Program-made: the position numbers and the translations under genes
Shown: one piece after another, positions 12,601 to 21,570 of the stretch
How positions within the stretch are numbered: position 1 is the stretch's first letter
Layout: each line of letters opens with the position of its first letter
Notes under the pieces: generated by a model
The model's input: the letters and a program-made list of their open reading frames with translations, nothing else
What the model was told of the DNA's origin: nothing
Database searches by the model: none
Assembly (NCBI GenBank): GCA_009193035.1
Contig: SWDT01000011.1
Span: forward strand, 558,001 to 622,000
Source of the DNA: Halicephalobus mephisto
Taxonomy: Eukaryota > Nematoda > Chromadorea > Rhabditida > Panagrolaimidae
DNA: 64,000 bases
Direction: 5' to 3'

Positions 12601-15600
12601 CGCGAGCGAGAGCGGACCGGACCGTCATCGAGCTGGTCCTCGGTCCTGCTCAATAACATCTGGAACTTTAAATCCACGTTCATAATCTATTTTTATTCAA
12701 AATTTGCTTATTTTTGTCCAAAATTTGCTTATTTTTGTCCAAATTTTGCTTATTTTTAAAAATTTTTGCATTTTCATATATAATTTTTACGTTTTTTTTG
12801 TAATTTTTATTTATTTATTTATTTTTAGGTCAGTCTGAAATGTTTGATAAACATAGAAGAGACGATTCTCCGACTAACAGCGATGACAGTGGATTCCACG
12901 CTGATTCCGGGAACGTTCCTGAAAGCTATGTCCCTGTTTTTGCAGCTGAACGCAGAAGTTTCGAAAAAGAGTCGATATTCGATGACATGGACAAAAGAAT
13001 CGCAAAAAGGTAAATAATTTTGATTTTTAGGATTTTGAAGAAGCTTAAAATTTTCAAAAATCCGAAAGAATCCCGAACCTAGTCGAAATATTAAAAATCC
13101 TAAAACTGAAATTTTAGAATTTTATAAAAATCTCGTTATTTTATTTCAATTTTATGAATCTAAAATTTTCAAAAATTTAAAAACTTAAATTTTAGAATTT
13201 TGAAAATTTTATATAAAAAATTTGAATTTTTATATAACTTTGACTTTATATGGAAAAATTTGATTTAATATAAAAAAACTTTGATTTTATATGGAAAAAA
13301 TTTGAATTTCATATAAAAAAAACTTTGATTCTATATAAAAAACTTTGATTTTATATAAAAAATCTCAGTTTTTATATTTTTATAAACTTTGATTCTATAT
13401 ATAAAAAATCTCAGTTTTTACATTTTTATAAACTTTGATTCTATATAAAAAATTTCAATTTTATATAAAAAATCTCAGTTTTTATATTTTTATAAACTTT
13501 GATTCTATATATAAAAAGCTTTGATTTTATATAAAAAATCCCAGTTTTTACATTTTTATAAACTTTGATTTTTTCAGTCGAACGTTTGGATTGATTTCTC
13601 CCTTGAAACTCGACTCCTCGCTGAGTGCTGGAGGCACCAGACAAACCACGAGCTCTGTTTTGTCGCAACCATCATTGATGGACCAAATTGAAAGTGAAAT
13701 GGAATCGAAGAGAATCGGTACGAAGAGATTTGGACAAGAAGAAAATCCAGAAGTTTCGAAAATTACGATCAATAATAATTTTATGGAATCTTCTAATTCG
13801 AAAGAAAAAATCATTGAAGAAATTGAACAAAAAAGAATTGTTGAAAATTCAGACGATAAAGTCAAAAAAGTCGGAAATCAAGGAGGCAGATTCAAAGAAG
13901 CTGAGAATCCTGGAAGTAGATTTTCGAAAGATCTGAATTCAGAAGCCAGAAGTTCAGAAATCAAATTTCAAGAAGTTAGAAGTGAAGAAAACAGGTTCAA
14001 AAAAGTCGGAAATGAAGAAGACAGATTCAAAAAAGTCGGAAATTCTGAAGACAGATTCAAAGAAGTTAGAAATTCTGAAGACAGATTCAAAGAAGCCAGA
14101 AATGAAGAAGACAGATTCAAAGAAGCCAGAAATGAAGAAAACAGATTCAAAGAAGTTAGAAATGAAGAAGTCAGAAATCCAGAAATTAAGTTCCACGAAG
14201 TTAGGGATTCTGAAGGTGGATTTTCTAAAACTGGAAATCCAGAATTCCGAGGAAGCCAAAGAAGCCGGGTTTCTCTGGAAGAACAGACCGCAGAAGTTAC
14301 TTTCGAAGAATCTGAAGAAAGAATTTCCGTCCAAGAAGCGGTCGAAAAGTTCTCGAATCCGGGAGGCCAAGCTAGGAAACCTGTTCAAAATCAAGGTTAC
14401 AAAACTGGATGGCAAGAAATAAAAGAACAAAGACAAACAACGAAAAATACTTCAGAAGCAAAAAAACAAAAAAATTCTGGAGTTTCACAATTGGTGAAGC
14501 AATTTGCGTCTCTTCAGAACGGAGAAGTTCCTTGTCCTGCGACGACACCCCCTCCGGCACAAGGCTTCAGAGGTCCTTGTGCTAGTCAAATTTCGATGAA
14601 TTATGAAAAAAGATCGAATTCCAGTGGGGATTCTCGGAGGACTTCCGTGGATTCGGATCATAGACCTTCGATGCCTTCTAAAGTTTTCGCTTTCATGGAG
14701 TCTCCGAGATCAGAATCACCAGTTTTTTCGAGGTCTTCTGTCGTTGAGTCTCCCATGAATCAGAAAGAAAATTTTGGATTCGAAAATGAAAAAAAAAATG
14801 AATTTGAAAAAAATCAGAAAGGAATTGGGGAAAATGAGAAAAAAGAAGTTGAATCACAGAAGATTCAATTTGATAAATTAACGTCTGAATCGTCTAAGAA
14901 TGAAAACGAAGGACTTTCTACTGTATCTCCGAAGTTCCAATCTGATAGATTCTCTGCTGGAACATCTAAGAATCAAACTGACGGACTTCCTACTGTATCT
15001 CCGAAGTCTGAATCTGACAGATTCTCTACTAAATCGTCTAAGAAGGAAAACGAAGGACTTTCTACTGTATCTCCGAAGTTCCAATCTGACAGATTTGCGT
15101 CTGAATCCTCTAAGAATCAAATTGACGGACTTTCTACTGTATCTCCGAAGTTCCAATCTGACAGATTTGCGTCTGAATCTCCCAAGAAACAGACTGAAGG
15201 GCTTTGTATTGAATCTAGAGACGTCACTATTATTCGACAGAGTGTTGAAGAGAAACCTGGCTTGGATTTTTCGAAATATGCCGATGTCAAGCCGATCGGA
15301 CGTCCCCTCGAGGCAAGTGACGACGAAAGAGAAAAAAGTTTCGAAGAAAAAACAAACGAAATCAAAAAAGAAATAAATGAAGAAACAAAAATTTCTGAAG
15401 AACAAATGACAGAAATCAAGGATTTGTTAAAACGAGATTCGGACAAATATAGCGTCTTCAAAGTTGTGTTGAAGAAAGATCGCGGATTCGACGACGGAAG
15501 TGTCGGATTAATTTTGACTTCTGCTATTACCAAAAATGAAAGTTACATTACTGTAAGTTTCTATGAACTAAAATGTAACTTTTTTAAAGTTTCCAAAAAC

Positions 15601-16863
15601 TAAGGAAATTTTTAAAATTATATAAAAATTTGAAAAAATTTTCTGTTTTCGATTTTTGAAAAAGTTTTGAGTTTTGAAAATTCATTTTTAAAAAAGTTTT
15701 GATTTTTAGAAAGTTGTTTTAAAAAAATTTTTGAAAATTTTTGATTTTTAGAAAGTTGTTTTAAAAAAATTTTTGAAAAAGTTTTGATTTTTAGAAATTC
15801 TTTCTGGGAAATTTTTCGAAGTTTTGAGTTTTGAAAATTTGTTTGGAAAATTTTTTTGAAGAAGTTTTGAGTTTTAAAAATTTGTCTAGGGATTGGTTTT
15901 TAAATAATTTTATAATGACTTGATTAATTGTGAGCTTTCTAGGTTCAAAGGATAATCACCGGATCAGTGGCGGATAGAGCTGATATCTTGGAAAAAGGAG
16001 ACAGGATTTTCTTTATCCAAAATCATTCAACTGCTAAAGTTTGTTTTTTCTTATTACAAAATAATTTTTTTATAAATAATAAGTTTTTTAAATTAAAAAA
16101 TAATTTTTTTTATTAAAAAGTAATTTTTATTAGAAAATAATTCTTTAAATAAGTTTTTATTATTAAAAAATGATTTTTTAAATAATGTTTTTAAAAAAAA
16201 TAGTTTTTTAAATAATAAGTTTTTAAATAAGAAGTAATTTTTATTTGAAAATAATTCTTTAAATAAGTTTTTATTATTAAAAAATAATTTTTTAAATAAT
16301 GTTGTTAAAAAAAATAATTTTTTATAAATAATAATTTTTTAAATAATGTTTTAAAAAAAATAGTTTTTTAAATAATGTTTTTAAAAAAAAATAGTTTTTT
16401 AAATAATAATTTTTTAAATTTTCAGTTGAGTGCCAGTGAAGCGAGAAATATTATGAAACAACCAGCTCCGATTGTGGAACTTGTGGTTGGAAGATTTAAT
16501 CGTCAATTGATAGTGACTCCAGAATCTGCCTTCAGAGATGCCGTTCCTACTTTTACAGATGATCCAGCTACGGTGAAATACTCAGACGAAACAATAACAG
16601 TAATATTGAAAAAAAGTGATCTTGGAGTCGGATTGTCGATGGATGGCGGTGTTAATTCACGTTACGGTAATAGACCAATTATTGTTAAAAAAATTTTTTC
16701 CGTTGGTGAAGCGGCTAAAAATGGAAAAATCAGAATTGGAGATCAGATAAAATCAATTGGAGGAAAATCTTTGGAAAAAATGACGCATCTGGATGCATGG
16801 AAGACGTTGAAGGCATGCCCTGAGGGCCCAGTGGAGTTTGTCATCCTTAAGAGACTGGATTGA
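6685..16863 (+). CDS. Four-PDZ scaffold protein, pro-IL-16/PDZD2-like
   Basis: Ten exons keep frame throughout: 6685-7067, 7324-7534, 8984-9055, 9339-9457, 10010-10195, 10631-10686, 12829-13009, 13578-15552, 15943-16038 and 16426-16863, giving 1238 residues. PDZ1 (about 35-115) has the binding-groove motif L-G-F-S-I. PDZ2 (about 230-320) has L-G-L-G-V. A long charged linker (about 400-1020, mostly exon 8) holds two short repeat families. PDZ3 spans exons 8-10, and PDZ4 (about 1148-1238) ends the protein with G-V-G-L-S-M and a C-terminal region like the last PDZ of pro-interleukin-16. PDZ domains bind C-terminal peptides, so a scaffold role at membrane or cytoskeleton is likely. That role is inferred. 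Exons 3 and 6 are the least certain, being short and supported mainly by phase. A poly(A) signal lies at 16951. Confidence 0.88.
7770..8170. repeat. ~47-bp tandem repeat in PDZ-gene intron 2
   Basis: About eight copies of a unit containing GGTCCTAACACGAAAATTTT and TTACTTTTTACTATTGAAAT. It lies wholly inside the intron from 7535 to 8983. The rest of that intron (8340-8930) holds ~110-bp copies with AAGATGATTGAAATTTGG. Confidence 0.88.
10900..11340. repeat. ~80-bp tandem repeat in PDZ-gene intron 6
   Basis: About five copies with the landmark GTCTCAGCACGAATTTTCTG followed by AATTTTAGGAACTTTTTAG and an AT-rich remainder. It shares the core CACGAA with repeats elsewhere in the window. Confidence 0.8.
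11715..11925. repeat. 9-bp microsatellite (TTTTCTGAA)n
   Basis: About 23 copies of TTTTCTGAA with variants TTTTCTAAA and TGTTCTAAA. The plus strand reads N-F-L repeats only because 9 is a multiple of three. It is intronic in the PDZ gene. Confidence 0.95.
12350..12690. other. Unique GC-richer island inside PDZ-gene intron 6
   Basis: This stretch breaks the AT-rich intron with non-repetitive sequence, including CCGCGAGCGAGAGCGGACCG. It lies ~140 bases before exon 7, which carries an early in-frame ATG (12840). It could be an internal promoter for a shorter isoform lacking PDZ1 and PDZ2, or a conserved enhancer. I see no convincing exon: the short frame around 12520 meets a GTAAAA donor in the wrong phase for exon 7. 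Confidence 0.35.
13200..13570. repeat. ~30-bp tandem repeat in PDZ-gene intron 7
   Basis: Many imperfect copies of AACTTTGATTCTATATAAAA and AATCTCAGTTTTTATATTTT run up to the acceptor of exon 8. Confidence 0.85.
14030..14175 (+). repeat. Coding ~10-residue repeat in PDZ-protein linker
   Basis: Inside exon 8 the protein repeats R-N-[SE]-E-D-R-F-K-E-[VA] about six times (roughly 30 bp per unit). It is highly charged and probably disordered or helical. The DNA copies are nearly identical, so it is a recent expansion in frame. Confidence 0.85.
14905..15205 (+). repeat. Coding 24-residue repeat in PDZ-protein linker
   Basis: Four to five copies of a 72-bp unit whose protein core is L-S-T-V-S-P-K-F-Q-S-D-R-F. 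Serine-proline pairs recur in every copy and could be targets of proline-directed kinases. That is inference from the motif only. Confidence 0.88.
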
Positions 16864-17493
16864 AGAAGTTTGAGAAATTTGTATCAAGAGATTTTTAAAA
16901 TATCGGTGAAAATTATGATTAAATTTATCTTCAATGAATTGATGGAAGAGAATAAAGTTGTTTATAAATTTCGAGATTCTCAAAAAATACATATTTTGAA
17001 AAAATTTATTTTTAAAATTATTTTTTTTTAAAGTTAATTTTTTAAATTTTTATATTTAAAAAAAAATTATTTTTATACAAATCTAAAAAAATTTATTTTT
17101 AATTTTTATATTTTTAAAAAAATTTATTTTTATACAAATCTTTAAAAAATATATTTTTAATTTTTATATTTTTTAAAAATTATTTTTACACAAATCTAAA
17201 AAAATATATTTTTAATTTTTATATTTTTTAAAAATTATTTTTATACAAATCTAAAAAAATTTATTTTTATACAAATCTAAAAAAATATATTTTTAATTTT
17301 CATATTTTTTAAAAAAATTTATTTTTAATTTTTATATAAATTTTCGAAACTTGAATAAATTTTTTCCTGAGCATTGATCGAAATAATTATGAAATTTGAA
17401 ATTGATCCAAAAACATGTTTTCTTTTCAAGGTCGAGTGAGAATCGTCTAAAAAAATAGTAAATTTGTTCTTTTTTATATTTGAAATAGACAAA
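16864..17493. other. PDZ gene 3' flank and AT-rich spacer
   Basis: The first ~90 bases are the likely 3' UTR of the PDZ gene. Bases 17000-17340 are a tandem repeat of TTTTTAATTTTTATATTTTT with ACAAATCTAAAAAA. Bases 17350-17493 are unique and end in TTTGAAATAGACAAAATG, a possible acceptor for the small gene that follows. Confidence 0.6.
16951..16956 (+). terminator. Poly(A) signal of the PDZ gene
   Basis: A canonical AATAAA 88 bases after the TGA stop, in unique sequence just before the AT-rich repeat begins. Confidence 0.65.
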
Positions 17494-18762
17494 ATGAAAA
17501 TTTTCCTGATTTTTTTACTTGTTGTGATTTTTATAATGACGTCACTTCTGGTAAGTTGATTCCAACCCTTGGATAAATATTTCTACATTAATTCAAATCC
17601 ATATATCTTTGAATATTTTTATCCCCAAACGTACAAAAAAAAGCGTAACTTTTGGCGCAGTAACAAAGTGAAAATCGTCACTATTATTTTTTATTTTTCG
17701 TCCCAAATATCAAATATCCACAAAAATGTGACGATTGTGCCACATTTCGCAATCGTTAAAAAGCTGAAAGTTATTTTTTTGTATAAACTTAATGTAACTA
17801 TACATTGGATATAATGTATCAGATACATTAGAGTCTTTTTAATATATCCATATATCATATACAATCCACCGATATAAACGCACAAAAATATAACTTTTGG
17901 CGCAGTAACAAAATGAAAATCGTCACTATTATTTTTTATTTTTCGTCCCATATATCAAATATCCACAAAAATGTGACGATTGTGCCACATTTCGCAATTG
18001 TTAAAAAGCTGAAAGTTACGCTTTGTTTGGGTATATAGATATGCAAATATGTGCATTTACATAACTTATATATAACAATGGGTATAGTACGTATATAAAT
18101 ATGCGTGTAGATCGCTGTATGTACTTATACATGGATATATAATGTACATACCTACGGATATATACCCTATATATATGTATATGTACATAGGTATACTTAT
18201 ATATGTACGTAGAAATTCGTATGGATGTAAATGTTCATAAACACATACTTATACGTACATATATATATACACATATATACTTATTGATCTACATGTATAT
18301 ATATATATGTATACATAGATGCATGTATAAACATTTTTATTTATATGCATGACATATATTTGCATATTTGGAGATACATGTGTGTATTCATATATATGCG
18401 TAGATGTATGTACAGACACTTTGCGCATATGTATGTATGTATGTAAGTATGTATGTAAGTATGTATATATGTAAGTATGTAAGCAAGTATGTAAGTATGT
18501 ATGTATGTAAGTAAGTATGTATGTATGTATGTATGTATGTAAGTAAGTAAGTAAGTATATATGTATGTAAGTATGTATGTATGTAAGTATGTATGTATGT
18601 ATGTATGTAAGTATGTATGTATATATACGAATGTATATATGTTTATTTACTTATTGATATGTATTTATTTATTATTAACAGATCACAGAAGCTCACATGA
18701 TCCCTCCGAAGATCCATCTCCCGCTGAAGGATCCGGTTCCAACTGAAGCCCCAGATAACTGA
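17494..18762 (+). CDS. Putative 45-residue secreted peptide, two exons
   Basis: Exon 1 (17494-17550) encodes 19 residues, M-K followed by an almost unbroken run of I, F, L and V, which is a strong signal-peptide core. It ends at a GTAAGT donor in phase 0. Exon 2 (18682-18762) follows a TTATTAACAG acceptor and encodes 26 residues ending in a P-rich, acidic tail (P-V-P-T-E-A-P-D-N) and TGA. If the signal is cut after T-E-A, the mature peptide has about 22 residues and no cysteines. The 1.1-kb intron holds a MITE and a GTAT microsatellite. I do not recognise a family. The model rests on the signal sequence, splice sites and frame only, so chance is possible. It converges tail-to-tail with the Sp-like gene. 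Confidence 0.45.
17620..18034. mobile_element. MITE with terminal inverted repeats and an internal duplication
   Basis: The left end reads CCCCAAAC...AAGCGTAACTTTTGG and the right end reads CTGAAAGTTACGCTTTGTTTGGG, its inverted complement. Internally, a ~125-bp block beginning AACTTTTGGCGCAGTAACAA occurs at 17646-17771 and again at 17889-18018 with few differences. No transposase frame is present, so it is non-autonomous. It lies in the intron of the small secreted-peptide gene. Confidence 0.7.
18424..18625. repeat. GTAT/GTAA tetranucleotide microsatellite
   Basis: About 50 tetramers of GTAT with interspersed GTAA, preceded (18030-18420) by alternating TA/TG-rich sequence such as ATATATATACACATATATAC. 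The plus frame would read Y-V-C-M repeats, which is meaningless. Confidence 0.97.
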
Positions 18763-18770
18763 TTTTTAGT

Positions 18771-18776
18771 TTTATT
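18771..18776 (-). terminator. Poly(A) signal of the Sp-like gene
   Basis: TTTATT on the plus strand is AATAAA on the minus strand, 94 bases after the predicted minus-strand stop. It is only 9 bases past the stop of the convergent plus-strand gene, so the two 3' ends overlap. Confidence 0.5.
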
Positions 18777-18869
18777 GCACTTTGAATTCCTGTACAATAA
18801 TTTCAACAAAATACTGGAGTTATTTATCGAATCGACAATTCTTGGTTTCCTCGTCTATCGATTGATTTT

Positions 18870-21361
18870 TCAGATTTTTTTGATATTCATCATGTGCTTC
18901 TTCTGAAAATATTAATTTTAAAAAAATAAAAAACATATAAATTACCACAGGTCGTTCGTTTGAATGCCATCTTAGATGAGCTTTGAGATGAGAGGATTTT
19001 TTGTAAATTTTATGACAGCCAGGAATGTGACAATTGTGGATGCCTTGTCTGTTTTTTGGCATGTTCGCCATTCCTGAAAAATCGGAAATTGGGCCAGGTG
19101 GTTCGATTCGAAAAGGATATAGCTGGTTTCAAGCCAGTCAAACCTTCAATTATTTTTTTTTTGAAAAAAAACGATTAATTTTATTTTTTGAAATTTGTAG
19201 ATAAATAAAATTGAAACATTTAAAAATCGTTTTCGAGTCATTTAATCCGTTTTCGAAATTGATGAAAATTGTGGATTCGATCTAAGAAAACGGAAAAAAT
19301 GATTTATAAAAAATCGAATTTTTTTATTTTTAAAATTACACTTTTTCGATCATTTTGGTTCTTGTTTATTAAAGAAAAAATTATTACTGTAATTTTCGTT
19401 TTGAATTCGATTTAATTTGAAAAAATTACTTTTAAAAATCCGATTTTTTAATTTTAAAAAAATAAAAAAAAACAAAAGTTTTTAAAATTTATAAAATTTT
19501 TTAATTTATGAAATTTGAAGATTTTTTAATATATAAAATTCTAAAAATTTATAAAATTTTTTAATATATAAAATTCTAAAAATTTATAAAATTTTTTAAT
19601 TTATGAAATTTGAAGGTTTTTTAATTTGTAAAATTTTAAAAATTTAAAAAAACAAATATTTTAAAAAATTTATGAAATTTGAAAATATTTTAATTTGTAA
19701 AATTCTAAAAATTTATGAAATTCTAAAAATTTATAAAATTTGAAGATTTTTTAATTTGTGAAATTCTAAGAATTTGTGAAATTTGAAGATTTTTTAATTT
19801 GTGAAATTAGATACTGACCGATTCTGGCGGTTTCTTGACAGTTAGGACATTCGCAGCTCGTTTTTGAAGAAGTTTTTGAAGTTCCTCGAGGAGTTTTGAG
19901 CCTCATTGTCGGACTTGTCAGAAGGGAATTGGAGTTTAAGCCGGAGGAACTCGAGGAAATGGGGGTCGTCCCCAGGGGGGAAATGGTCGGCAAAAGGCCT
20001 AAAAAAAGCAATAAAACAATTGACCGTTCGGGACCCGGATTTTGATTTTTATCTTTTTTTTTATCCGCGGCAAAAATTCAAAGATATCCTGCTGTTGGGA
20101 AATCTTAAAAAAAAAAAGATTTACCGGCAGTTGGAAGAGTCGAAAATGGGGTCCCGAGATAAGGAGTACTGTAAGCAGCCACAGCAGCAGCCGCAACATT
20201 CGCAACTTCAGATCCATTTGACGATGTTGAATTACTGTAATTCAACCAAGCAGGATCACACGTAACAGCAGCTCCAGCAAGTGCAGACCACCACATCGGC
20301 GGACTACTTGTTCCATTCGTCGATGAAATTGTCGATGAATTCGTCGATGAATTTGTCCAATTCTGTTGATAATGATAATTAGGATAAGGCATAAAACTAC
20401 TAGCAGCATCAAAAATATTCGAAATTCTGCCAGAATCAGAAGTCGGAACAGCAGTTCCACCAGAGAACCGATTGCTAAATTCCACAAGTTTCCCAAGTGG
20501 ATCATCTTTATCGTTCTCAATCGCCGACTAAAAGGTAAATTTTAATCTAAAATTCCAAAAAAGTAAAGGGATAAGAGGGTCAGAGACTAAGGGGTTAGAA
20601 AATTAGAAAGTAAGCTGAGGTTAGAAAGTAAAAAGTTAGAGAATTAAAAGTAAGGGATAAGGATGTCAGAGACTAAGGGGTTAGAGAATTAGAAAGTAAG
20701 CTGAGGTTAGAAAGTAAAAAGTTAAGGAATTAAAAGGAGAAGGATGTCAGAGAGTAAGGAGTTAGAAAATTAGAAAGTAACAAGTTAGCGGGTTAGAGAG
20801 TAAAGGGAAGGGGGTTGGGGGTAGAGGATTGAGTTAAAGTCAAGAGATTTAAAATTAAGGAAGAATAAAAAGTTGAAATTAAAAGTTATAGAAAGAATTA
20901 AGGCTGAGTAATGATTACAGGTACAGGTGAAAAAAGAAGAAAAAATTTGAATTAATAAAGGTTACGGTAGAAGAAAGAAGAAATTAAATTTAATAAAGAC
21001 TAGGGTAGGGGTACAGGGTGTGGGTTAGGGTTACGGGTACAGAAGAAAAAAGAAAATTAAACTTGATAGAGGTTATGGTATGGGTTACGGTAGAAAAAGA
21101 AGAAATTAAACTTAATAAAGACTAGGGTAGGGGTTCGGGGTGTCCTAAGACACGGGTTAGGGTTACAAGTAAAGAAGGAAAAAAGTAAATTTAATGGAAG
21201 TTATAATAGAAAAAGAAGAAAAAATTAAACTTGATAGAAATTATGGTATGGGTTACGGTAGAAGAAAGAAGAAATTTAATTTAATAAAGACTAGGGTAGG
21301 GGTTCGGGATAAGTGTAAAAGATAAATTACAGACCTCTGGAAGACGTTCACTGAGACCCAT
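18870..21361 (-). CDS. Sp/Buttonhead-type transcription factor with a single zinc finger
   Basis: Five exons, read on the minus strand: 21361-21335, 20527-20125, 19998-19819, 19073-18946 and 18902-18870, giving 256 residues. Exon 2 starts with an acidic segment and D-P-L-G-K-L, reminiscent of the Sp box, then is rich in S, N and A. Exon 3 ends in a Buttonhead-type box, C-E-C-P-N-C-Q. Exon 4 holds one C2H2 finger (C-x4-C-x12-H-x3-H) whose [12 protein letters not shown] matches finger 1 of Sp factors, including the K/H/A base-contact positions. Sp proteins normally have three fingers; here the frame ends ten residues after finger 1, and no second or third finger exists in the 1.4 kb beyond. Retaining the 43-base last intron gives a different tail starting E-E-A-H-D-E-Y. 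It may be a truncated paralogue, a degenerate gene or an assembly fault. Confidence 0.75.
20540..21325. repeat. Purine-rich tandem sequence in intron 1 of the Sp-like gene
   Basis: Two families: GGTTAGAGAATTAGAAAGTA units (20570-20800) and units with GGGTAGGGGTTCGGGGTGT and AAGAAGAAATTAAACTTAAT (20930-21310). Nearly all pyrimidines are on the transcribed gene's sense strand. The short GGGTTAGGGTTACGGG pieces are not telomeric arrays. Confidence 0.8.
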
Positions 21362-21570
21362 TGATTTGAATCAGATAATTTGCACTTCTAGAAATCGGTC
21401 AAGCTGGAATCCAAAAGCCTCAATCCACAGTGTTCAACCAAGACTGATGACAAACAATCCATCTTGGCCCCGAAGTCCCGCCTTTTTTTCAGTTTTCTTG
21501 GTTCGACCAATCAACTGTCTCCGATTTTATTGACCACCCAAATGCCAATCCACTTTTCTCTCTAATACAG
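21362..21570 (-). promoter_or_regulatory. Probable promoter of the Sp-like gene
   Basis: This unique, GC-richer block lies directly upstream of the predicted start. It contains GACCAATCAACTG (a CCAAT box in plus orientation) and GAAGTCCCGCC (a GC-rich element). It ends sharply where AT-rich repeats begin at ~21571. The assignment rests on position and composition. Confidence 0.4.

Noticed and set aside
18561..18746. Plus frame of Y-V-C-M repeats running into the small-gene exon
   Set aside because: It is the GTAT microsatellite in another frame from the peptide exon.
20990..21180. GGGTTAGGG-like interstitial telomere
   Set aside because: Only scattered imperfect copies in a purine-rich repeat; nematode telomeres are TTAGGC, which is not arrayed here.
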